From: a bacterium
GTDB lineage: Bacteria > Cyanobacteriota > Vampirovibrionia > Gastranaerophilales > Gastranaerophilaceae
DNA: 7,947 nt
Reading direction: 5' to 3'
Assembly: GCA_017444705.1 (NCBI GenBank)
Contig: JAFSWA010000030.1
Coordinates: forward strand, 1 to 7,947
In this document: positions 1 through 5,744 of the stretch, one piece after another
How the letters are laid out: the number at the start of each line of letters is the position of its first letter
Position numbering within the stretch: position 1 is the first letter of the stretch
The notes under the pieces: generated by a model
Told to the model about the DNA's origin: nothing
The model's input: only the letters and a program-made list of their open reading frames with translations
The model's database searches: none
Program-made: the position numbers and the translations under genes

Positions 1-1318
1 ACTGTTTTTGTGCTTGTTCATACGAATATAATATTGTTGAATGTTTTTTATTAAAAATTTGTCCTATGGACGGATAACTGTCATTTGTAAGTTCACGAAT
101 CATATAAATTGCAACCTGACGTGCATTTGCAATAATTTTCATTCTTCCTGTTCCCAAAATGTCATTCTCGGATACATTGTAATACTTTGCAACCTCGGAA
201 ATTATTGTTTCGGGAGAATAGTTTTTGACATTCTCCTTATATCTCAAAACCTTTTTGACTATTTCAAGAGTTAAAGGTTTTTGATTTACACTGTAATAAA
301 GTTCAAGATTATTGAAAGCACCTTTTAACTCTCTCACGTTTGTGCAGTAATTTATTGCCAAAAACTCAATTATTTCGGAAGATAGCTGCATATTTTCTTC
401 TTTGGATAAGTTTTGCAAAATAGCCATTCTCGTTTCCATCTCCGGAGGTTGAAGCTCAACCATAAGTCCGCCTTGAAAACGGGAACGAAATCTCTCATCA
501 AAATCGCCCATATCTTTCGGGATTCTGTCAGATGTAAGTACAATCTGTTTTCCGCTATCATAAAGACTGTTGAATGTGTTGAAAAGTTCATCTTTTGTCT
601 GAGTTTTATTCCCCAAAAATTGAACATCATCCATTAAAAATACATCACAATTTCTGTACTTTTGACGCAGAAGGTTCATTTTATCATTATTTCCTCCTCT
701 GCCTTTATTTAAACCCTTTGCAACGGCATTTACATAGTCGTTTACAAAATCTTCCGACGTGCAATATTTTACTCTCAGCCCTTTATTTAAGGTATAATGC
801 CCGATGGCCTGAATTAAATGTGTTTTTCCGACTCCGGGATTTCCGTATATAAAAAGCGGGTTGTAAGTGGTTTTGCCCGGATTTTTTGCAACTGCCATTG
901 CCCCTGCGTAGGCAAGCTCAGAATTTGAGCCGACAACAAAATTGTCAAAAGTGAATTTTAAATTGAGGTTAGGTGCGGAATGCATCTGCTTTAAACCTTC
1001 ATATTTGTTTTCGATTTCTTCTTTTTTTGAAGTTTTTGCCTTTTTCTCCAAAAGCTTTGCCAATTCACTATCATAAATTGTTTTAAAAGTTGTGGGCTGT
1101 CCTATAATCTCAGAGAGAACCTCAGAAAAAATATTCAAATGCGGTGTTATAGAAAGTATTGCAAATTGCTGCCCGTAAAGAACAGAAAATTCATTACCGT
1201 CAATAGCATGCGGAACAAAATTTTTGACCCATACTTCGCATGATTCAGGCAGACGTTCTTTCAACAACCCTAATGCTTTATCCCATATTTCATCAACTTT
1301 TGTTTTCTTTTTTGTCAT
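1..1318 (-). CDS. dnaA: Chromosomal replication initiator protein DnaA (3' end cut off by window edge)
   Basis: ATP-dependent initiator that binds DnaA boxes, melts the origin and helps load the helicase. I translated 439 codons from ATG 1318-1316 to the left edge without a stop; full-length DnaA is usually about 440-470 residues, so only a short tail is missing. In order: domain I (about residues 7-80, starting VDEIWDKALGLLKERLPES), a lysine-rich linker, then the AAA+ domain from KFTFDNFVVGS (121-131). Motifs are Walker A GNPGVGKTH (159-167), Walker B LMDDVQF with D230/D231, sensor I IVLTSDR, an arginine-rich ERFRSRF segment, and sensor II VRELKG with R329. Domain IV has the DnaA signature ARQVAIYMIREL and HST (426-428). 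The start is fixed by an in-frame TAG at 1330-1328 and by domain I beginning at once. There is no Shine-Dalgarno sequence. The neighbour is not dnaN, so this need not be at an origin. Confidence 0.97.
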   Translation of the reverse strand, partial: MTKKKTKVDEIWDKALGLLKERLPESCEVWVKNFVPHAIDGNEFSVLYGQQFAILSITPHLNIFSEVLSEIIGQPTTFKTIYDSELAKLLEKKAKTSKKEEIENKYEGLKQMHSAPNLNLKFTFDNFVVGSNSELAYAGAMAVAKNPGKTTYNPLFIYGNPGVGKTHLIQAIGHYTLNKGLRVKYCTSEDFVNDYVNAVAKGLNKGRGGNNDKMNLLRQKYRNCDVFLMDDVQFLGNKTQTKDELFNTFNSLYDSGKQIVLTSDRIPKDMGDFDERFRSRFQGGLMVELQPPEMETRMAILQNLSKEENMQLSSEIIEFLAINYCTNVRELKGAFNNLELYYSVNQKPLTLEIVKKVLRYKENVKNYSPETIISEVAKYYNVSENDILGTGRMKIIANARQVAIYMIRELTNDSYPSIGQIFNKKHSTILYSYEQAQKQ

Positions 1319-1324
1319 AATAAT

Positions 1325-1357
1325 ATTCTAATACAAAAAAGTCTGTTTAAATCACAA
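1325..1357 (-). promoter_or_regulatory. Putative dnaA promoter, nearly or fully leaderless
   Basis: On the minus strand, TAGAAT (1330-1325, five of six to TATAAT) lies six bases before the dnaA ATG, so transcription would start at or within a few bases of the A of the ATG. An alternative reading is TTGTGA (1357-1352), an 18-bp spacer and TATTAG (1333-1328), which gives a start only a few bases upstream of the ATG. No AGGAG-like sequence precedes the ATG, unlike the other genes here. The -35 support is weak, so the exact promoter is uncertain. Confidence 0.4.
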
Positions 1358-1358
1358 G

Positions 1359-1375
1359 GTTAAGCAAAACTTAAC
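1359..1375. repeat. Inverted repeat upstream of dnaA, possible operator
   Basis: A perfect 6-bp dyad, GTTAAG-caaaa-CTTAAC, sits about 40-57 bp upstream of the dnaA start, between the putative promoter and the terminator of the next gene. Its length and spacing suit a dimeric regulator. It could also be a weak hairpin or chance in AT-rich DNA. No recognisable DnaA box (TTATNCACA) lies in this intergenic stretch. Confidence 0.3.
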
Positions 1376-1382
1376 ATTTAAA

Positions 1383-1412
1383 AAGCGAGTTCTGTATTTG
1401 AAGAACTCGCTT
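1383..1412 (-). terminator. Intrinsic terminator of the 1432-2025 gene
   Basis: A perfect 10-bp inverted repeat (AAGCGAGTTC at 1383-1392, GAACTCGCTT at 1403-1412) with a 10-nt loop begins 20 bp past the stop codon of the minus-strand gene. Read on the minus strand, the stem is followed by T-rich sequence. It should stop transcription before dnaA, making dnaA a separate unit. Confidence 0.8.
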
Positions 1413-1431
1413 AAAAATATCCTAATCCGAC

Positions 1432-2025
1432 TTAAAAATTCTTTTTCATAATTGGCTTACCATCTTTGTCATATGTGAATTCCAATTGAGTATTTTCACC
1501 GTTAATTACAGATTTTTTGTAATTGCCGTTGTCATCATATTCATGTACACAATCTGTTTTGCCGTCTAAATACTCAATTTTTTTCACAAGTTTTCCGGTA
1601 TTTTTATCAATATAAAATTTTGCAAATATGGTCTTTTTATCTGTATTATATAAGATTACTTCTTTTGTATCACCTTTATCCCTGATTTCATTTTTTGCCC
1701 CCATATTTATTGCTCCATGCAAAAATAACATTGCTTCTGCGGCTTTTGTATTACTTGGTGAAATCGGTTCCGCAACAGCCAAATCTTCAAGTTTTGCCTT
1801 ATGGTATATTATACCGTATCTTGATGCGTAGTCCTCAAACCTGGTGTCATATTCATCTCTGACGTAAACATAATAAATATCTTTATCTTTATCGTATCTT
1901 GAAGCCTGATATGGGTCTTTCAACGGTGCTGTACATGTTAATAACTTGATATAATTTCTTTGTCCGGGGTTTTGATAATCATTGTTTGGAATAGCATAAG
2001 CCCCTTTAAAACTTACATTTTGCAT
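1432..2025 (-). CDS. Hypothetical protein, V-S-F-K-G N-terminus and C-terminal hairpin repeats
   Basis: I do not recognise a named family. The 197-residue protein has no signal peptide or membrane segment. It starts MQNVSFKGAYAIPN; short proteins opening with an N-x-S-F-K/T-G motif are, as far as I recall, common in Gastranaerophilales-type genomes, but I cannot check that here. Residues 49-56 (DIYYVYVR) and 123-140 look like beta strands. The last 60 residues are successive short hairpin units with D-x-N-G or D-G turns: YIDKNTGKL (138-146), YLDGK (152-156), YDDNGNYKK (163-171) and YDKDGKPIMK (185-194). They resemble MORN_2/YwqK-type or YD-type repeats. A purine-rich ribosome-binding site (AGGAAAGGAA, 2040-2031) supports the ATG at 2025. 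Terminators on both sides make it monocistronic. I saw no convincing promoter in 2041-2129. Function unknown; it is a real gene by ribosome-binding site, length and terminators. Confidence 0.85.
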   Translation of the reverse strand: MQNVSFKGAYAIPNNDYQNPGQRNYIKLLTCTAPLKDPYQASRYDKDKDIYYVYVRDEYDTRFEDYASRYGIIYHKAKLEDLAVAEPISPSNTKAAEAMLFLHGAINMGAKNEIRDKGDTKEVILYNTDKKTIFAKFYIDKNTGKLVKKIEYLDGKTDCVHEYDDNGNYKKSVINGENTQLEFTYDKDGKPIMKKNF

Positions 2026-2129
2026 AAAACTTCCTTTCCTACATTACCTTTACATTCAATAAAAAACAAAAACATTTTGAAAATTGCCAATTTTATAAAA
2101 TTTGTAAAGTTATATTAATAAGAAGAAAT

Positions 2130-2169
2130 AAAAAAGACGTCTTATAGTTTATTTAAAGACGTCTTTTTT
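2130..2169 (-). terminator. Intrinsic terminator of the LysM gene
   Basis: A perfect 14-bp inverted repeat with arms at 2130-2143 and 2156-2169 and a 12-nt loop surrounds the core AAGACGTCTT. It has A-tracts on one side and T-tracts on the other, as in intrinsic terminators. It begins 20 bp after the stop codon of the minus-strand LysM gene. The symmetric A/T tails would allow action in both directions, but no plus-strand gene ends here. Confidence 0.85.
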
Positions 2170-2188
2170 TATTACGTTATTAAAATTA

Positions 2189-2749
2189 CTAATCCATCGG
2201 AATTACTAATTTTTGTCCGATAGAAAGGCTGTTCGGACTGCTTAGCTTATTTGCTTCCACAATCTTATCAACTTTTGAAACATCATTTCTTCCGTAAAAT
2301 CTGATAATAATTTTTTCTAATGTATCACCCGATACAACAGTATATGACTGATATGTTGTTGCTGTTGCCGCTTCATTAGCAGCAGATTCTGCTTTTTGCT
2401 GTTTTTTGTTTGCCGGAATAAATGATAATTTAAACTCTTTCTTAACTTTTGGTGCAGGTGCTTCAGCTTTAACATCAGCGGCATTTGTTCCGAAACTCAA
2501 AAGTGCAGTCATCAAAAACATACAAAATGCACCGGTAATAAACCCGATAGTAAGATATACTCCCGGAGATTTATCGGACTTTTGATTTAGTTTAAAGTTC
2601 TTCCAAAGAACATCCAATTCTTTTTCTCTTGACGGTCTTTTGTAAACACTCAGGTTATTTTCTTGTGTTTGTGCTTCATTTTGAAGTTCTTCCAAAAGTG
2701 CCATTTTTTCTTTTGTTAAGTTTGATCTGTACAGTGTTGATTTTTGCAT
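2189..2749 (-). CDS. Membrane-anchored LysM domain protein
   Basis: The 186-residue protein probably binds peptidoglycan outside the cytoplasmic membrane. Residues 1-62 are charged and predicted cytoplasmic, helical around 12-30. Residues 63-86 (GVYLTIGFITGAFCMFLMTALLSF plus flanks) form one hydrophobic segment with lysines on its N-terminal side, so the expected topology is N-in, C-out. Residues 91-135 are an Ala/Lys/Pro-rich linker. Residues 136-184 are a single LysM domain: YTVVSGDTLEKI, then FYGRNDVSKVDKIVEANKL and LSIGQKLVIP. There is no catalytic domain, so it is more likely a scaffold or anchor than a hydrolase. The start is supported by AGAGG at 2759-2755, five bases from the ATG, and by a good sigma70 promoter upstream. 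It is transcribed divergently from pheT and ends at its own terminator. LysM assignment is firm; the cellular role is inference. Confidence 0.9.
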   Translation of the reverse strand: MQKSTLYRSNLTKEKMALLEELQNEAQTQENNLSVYKRPSREKELDVLWKNFKLNQKSDKSPGVYLTIGFITGAFCMFLMTALLSFGTNAADVKAEAPAPKVKKEFKLSFIPANKKQQKAESAANEAATATTYQSYTVVSGDTLEKIIIRFYGRNDVSKVDKIVEANKLSSPNSLSIGQKLVIPMD

Positions 2750-2780
2750 GATTACCTCTGCTTATAACTTCTCTGAGAAT

Positions 2781-2809
2781 ATCATATAAACAGCATAACT
2801 CTAAGTCAA
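2781..2809 (-). promoter_or_regulatory. Sigma70-type promoter of the LysM gene
   Basis: On the minus strand, TTGACT (2809-2804, five of six to TTGACA) is followed by exactly 17 bp and TATGAT (2786-2781, five of six to TATAAT). The predicted start near 2774 gives a leader of about 25 nt holding the AGAGG ribosome-binding site. This is one of the two clearest promoters in the window. Confidence 0.75.
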
Positions 2810-3058
2810 TAGCATGTATCAAATCGTTACATCAAAATTTTATTTTTTTTTGTAAAATATTTCAGCTTTTAAAGAGTTTTCAAAATGTTAAATTTTGTAA
2901 AGAGTTTTTTTGCGAAAAGAGCAATTTTTTGAGATAGAAATTTTTAATATATGTGTAAGACATAAATAAGCACAAGGATAATAAATTTTAAAGAGAAATA
3001 ACCACACACTACCTACATACTAACCTATTTTAAAACACGAGGAAAAGTAAACAAATTC
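2810..3058 (+). other. Long noncoding leader region upstream of pheT
   Basis: The 388-bp divergent region has no conventional gene; this is its rightward half. It contains a possible -10 TAAAAT (2853-2858) without a good -35, a direct repeat AAAGAGTTTT (2871-2880 and 2899-2908), a 15-codon mini-ORF, and a 43-nt stretch without any G (2996-3038). The A/C-rich part of that stretch carries near-repeats ACTACCTA and ACTAACCTA. A terminator hairpin follows at 3059. Together these suggest a transcribed leader or a small RNA ending before pheT. I see no T-box consensus and match no known RNA family. Confidence 0.35.
2885..2932 (+). CDS. Possible Phe-rich leader peptide for pheT
   Basis: A 15-codon open frame encodes MLNFVKSFFAKRAIF and then TGA. 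Four of its residues are phenylalanine, all TTT. A weak ribosome-binding sequence (AAAGAG, 2871-2876) lies eight bases before the ATG. It is about 125 nt upstream of a terminator-like hairpin that precedes pheT, the arrangement used in attenuation of Phe synthetase genes in E. coli (pheM leader ahead of pheST). Against it: TTT codons are frequent by chance in such AT-rich DNA, and I found no clear antiterminator pairing. Treat it as a hypothesis. Confidence 0.25.
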   Translation: MLNFVKSFFAKRAIF

Positions 3059-3094
3059 GGGAACTGATTTTTTTCAATTCCCTTTTCTTTTTTG
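3059..3094 (+). terminator. Terminator or attenuator hairpin before pheT
   Basis: GGGAA (3059-3063) pairs with TTCCC (3078-3082), and TGA (3065-3067) pairs with TCA (3074-3076), with one C/A mismatch and a six-T loop. A strong U-tract, TTTTCTTTTTT, follows at once (3083-3093). It points rightward and lies 44 bp before the pheT ATG, with no annotated plus-strand gene before it, so it ends either an unrecognised small RNA or an attenuated leader. Confidence 0.65.
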
Positions 3095-3112
3095 TTTATA
3101 GTAAAATTTCAT

Positions 3113-3118
3113 TATAAT
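3113..3118 (+). promoter_or_regulatory. Perfect -10 box directly upstream of pheT
   Basis: TATAAT matches the consensus exactly, 19 bp before the pheT ATG. Transcription from it would start near 3125 and give a leader of only about 13 nt, still holding GAGGG. The -35 region is poor (TTGTTT at 15 bp, or TTTTGT at 17 bp) and overlaps the U-tract of the upstream terminator. If active, pheT is expressed past the hairpin without reading through it. Confidence 0.45.
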
Positions 3119-3137
3119 AAAGAAAGTTGAGGGAAAA

Positions 3138-5597
3138 ATGAAAATATCTTTGGAATGGTTAAATGAATTTGTGGATTTATCGGATATAGAGCCTGAGCAA
3201 ATTGTCCATGAACTTACAATGAGCGGTTTAGAAGTTGAGGATGTTGAAAAAATCGGACCGAAATTTACAAATATAGTAACGGCAAAGATTTTGAAAATAG
3301 ATAATCATCCGAATGCGGACAAGTTACATTTGGTGCAAATTGATAACGGAAAAGAATTAAAAACGGTAGTTTGCGGTGCTCAAAATATAAAAGAGGGGCA
3401 AACTATTCCTTATGCAAGTGTAGGTTCAAAGGTTTTTTCAAGAAAAACAGGTGAATTATTTGAACTTACCCCTGCTGTTATAAGAGGAGTAGAATCTCAG
3501 GGAATGTTATGTTCTGCTGACGAGCTCGGATTGGAAGATATGGGTTATCAAAAAGAGGACGGAATTCTCATATTAAGTGATTTTTTGGGTGAACTTCCTC
3601 TTGGGAAATCGTTGGAAGAAGTTTTAAATATAAAAGAAGATATTATCTTTAATGCCGCACCTACAACAAATCGTGGTGACGAAATGAGCATGGTGGGTGT
3701 TGCAAGAGAATTGTGTTCGATTTTTAACAAAAAACTCAATTTCTCTCAAATTCAGTGCGACAGAACTTTTCCGGGCAACAAGTTTAAAGTTGAAATAAAA
3801 GATGACAGTGTTTGTAAATATTATTCAATCGGTGTTTTGAAAGATATAGAAATTAAACCGTCACCGGAATGGATGCAAAGACGTTTGGTTGCATCTGGCA
3901 TGAGAGCAATAAATAATGTTGTTGATATTACAAACTATGTACTTTTGGAATATGGCACACCGCTCCATGCTTTTGATTACGATAAATTAGACGGTTATCT
4001 TTGTGTAAGACGTGCAAATGAGGGGGAAACTCTTGTTACGCTTGATGAAGTTGAAAGAAAACTTACAAATGAAAGTGTTTTAATTTCAACAAAAACACAA
4101 GCTGTTTGTGCAGGCGGAGTTTTTGGAGGGGCAAATTCGGAAATTGATGAAAACTCTAAGAATTTGGCACTTGAAGCGGCATATTTTGTCCCTTCTGCCA
4201 TAAGAAAAAGTGCAAGAAGTATTGGCTATCGTTCTGAAGCTGCGGCAAGATTTGAAAGAGGGATTGATATAGAAGCTGTTAAACCGGCTCTTATGAGAGT
4301 AATTCAGTTATTAACGGAATATGCAAATGCAAAAGTTGAAGATATTGTAGAAACAGGCAACAATAAATTACCTGATGTCGAAATTACTCTCAGATTTCAA
4401 CAGGTTGAAAGAATGTTGGGCTGCAAAATTGAACCTGAAAAATGTGTTGAAATCATTGAAAATTTAGGTTTTGAATTATTGGGTAAAAATGAGTTGGCTG
4501 CAAAATTCAAAGTTCCGTCTTTCAGAGCAAGTGATGTTTATCGTGAAATTGATTTAATTGAAGAAATTGCAAGAATAAACGGTTTTGATAAAATAGCTCC
4601 GACTTTGCCAAAAAAAACAATGTCTCCTGAAATTAGTGATGAAACAAAAGTTTTGGCAAAATTGAACAACATGTTTTTGGGTATGGGCTTTGATGAAGTT
4701 GTTACAAGTTCTTTTGTCGGAGATGCAATGTATAAAGAATTCTTTATTGATTATGATTCTCAAAAAACCGTTAAAGGCTTAAATTCATATTCTGAGGATA
4801 ACGCAATGTTAAGACAAAGCGTTCTTCTTTCAATTTTGCAGACGGTAAAATACAACCACGATAACGGACAAAAGAATTTATGGATATATGAAATCGGAAA
4901 AGCATATTCAAAAGATGAACCGTCGAGTGAAACTTCGACGGGAGTAAAGGAAACAAGGTATATTGCCGGAGCGATTTACGGGTCAAAGAACAATGAAAAA
5001 TGGAATATGAAAGCAGAACCTGATTTTTACACTGTCAAAGGTTGCTTGGAAAATGTGTTTTCTGAATTGGGACTTTCTAACCGTATTCAATTCCGTAATA
5101 CAGAGAATGCAAATTATCTTCATCCGAAAAGAAGTGCAAATGTTGTGGCTTTGGGTAAAACGCCCACGGTTATTGCAACTTTTGGGCAACTCCATCCGAT
5201 TATTAAAGAAAATCAAAAATTTACACAAGATGTTTTTGTTTTTGAAATTAACCTTGAATTATTATTTGAGCTTGTTTCAAGTTCATCACAAAAATACAAA
5301 AAATTCTCTCAATTCCCTGAGGTTCAAAGGGATATAGCATTTGTGGTTCCGAAAGAAACTACATGCGAACAAATAAATAAGATAATTAAAAAATCAATGT
5401 CGCCGAATCTTTTTAACGGAGCGGAAATATTTGATATCTATCAGGGAGAACATATTCAAGAGGGCTTCAAAAGTGTTGCGTACAGAATAAAATTGCAGGA
5501 TAAAACAGCAACGCTTACCGATGAAACTATTGAAACAGAGATGAAAAAACTTCGTGAGGGTTTGGTAAAAAATATTAAAGATGTTGTGTTGAGATAA
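3138..5597 (+). CDS. pheT: Phenylalanyl-tRNA synthetase beta subunit
   Basis: This is the beta chain of the (alpha-beta)2 enzyme that charges tRNA-Phe in the cytoplasm; PheT binds tRNA and edits mischarged Tyr-tRNA, while PheS holds the catalytic site. The 819-residue length is normal. Domains in order: N-terminal segment MKISLEWLNEFVDLS; EMAP/OB-type tRNA-binding domain (about 42-155) with NHPNADKLHL (56-65) and VVCGAQNIKEGQTIPYA (77-93); B3/B4 editing domain (about 212-385) with NNVVDITNY (259-267) and GTPLHAFD (273-280); B5 domain (about 408-485) with FRASDVYREIDLIEEIARI; catalytic-like core (about 495-700); and C-terminal FDX-ACB anticodon-binding domain (about 725-819) with FPEVQRDIAFVV. 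GAGGG lies four bases before the ATG. pheS is not adjacent, as in cyanobacteria and unlike the usual pheST operon. No good terminator follows before the next gene. Confidence 0.97.
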   Translation: MKISLEWLNEFVDLSDIEPEQIVHELTMSGLEVEDVEKIGPKFTNIVTAKILKIDNHPNADKLHLVQIDNGKELKTVVCGAQNIKEGQTIPYASVGSKVFSRKTGELFELTPAVIRGVESQGMLCSADELGLEDMGYQKEDGILILSDFLGELPLGKSLEEVLNIKEDIIFNAAPTTNRGDEMSMVGVARELCSIFNKKLNFSQIQCDRTFPGNKFKVEIKDDSVCKYYSIGVLKDIEIKPSPEWMQRRLVASGMRAINNVVDITNYVLLEYGTPLHAFDYDKLDGYLCVRRANEGETLVTLDEVERKLTNESVLISTKTQAVCAGGVFGGANSEIDENSKNLALEAAYFVPSAIRKSARSIGYRSEAAARFERGIDIEAVKPALMRVIQLLTEYANAKVEDIVETGNNKLPDVEITLRFQQVERMLGCKIEPEKCVEIIENLGFELLGKNELAAKFKVPSFRASDVYREIDLIEEIARINGFDKIAPTLPKKTMSPEISDETKVLAKLNNMFLGMGFDEVVTSSFVGDAMYKEFFIDYDSQKTVKGLNSYSEDNAMLRQSVLLSILQTVKYNHDNGQKNLWIYEIGKAYSKDEPSSETSTGVKETRYIAGAIYGSKNNEKWNMKAEPDFYTVKGCLENVFSELGLSNRIQFRNTENANYLHPKRSANVVALGKTPTVIATFGQLHPIIKENQKFTQDVFVFEINLELLFELVSSSSQKYKKFSQFPEVQRDIAFVVPKETTCEQINKIIKKSMSPNLFNGAEIFDIYQGEHIQEGFKSVAYRIKLQDKTATLTDETIETEMKKLREGLVKNIKDVVLR

Positions 5598-5675
5598 ATT
5601 CCATTTTTGATAAAAATATCATTAAACAGATTATTTCATTATTACAGCCATAAAAGAATTGTATTTTTTTAAAAG

Positions 5676-5704
5676 TTGTAATAAAATAAATGTGTATAGA
5701 TAAA
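5676..5704 (+). promoter_or_regulatory. Weak promoter candidate for pckA in the pheT-pckA gap
   Basis: The 147-bp gap is very AT-rich. TTGTAA (5676-5681), a 17-bp spacer and GATAAA (5699-5704) form one candidate; TTGTAT (5659-5664), 17 bp and TAAAAT (5682-5687) form another. A 6-bp dyad TGTATA (5693-5698) / TATACA (5719-5724) overlaps the start region. None is strong, and read-through from pheT remains possible because I see no intrinsic terminator in the gap. Confidence 0.3.
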
Positions 5705-5744
5705 AAAGAAGTGTAATTTATACAGTAAATATAAGGAGAAAATT

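Noticed and set aside
2810..3137. T-box riboswitch ahead of pheT
   Set aside because: The conserved antiterminator sequence (AGGGTGGNACCGCG-like) and AG-bulge elements are absent.
2750..3137. Replication origin in the AT-rich divergent region
   Set aside because: It is AT-rich and near dnaA, but I find no cluster of DnaA boxes, only weak partial matches such as near 2998 (ATAACCACA). dnaN is also absent.
5603..5617. Terminator after pheT (ATTTTT-gat-AAAAAT)
   Set aside because: The stem is made only of A-T pairs and has no following U-tract; too weak to call.
5691..5699. DnaA box TGTGTATAG before pckA (8 of 9)
   Set aside because: It is a single site in very AT-rich DNA, expected by chance and without neighbours.
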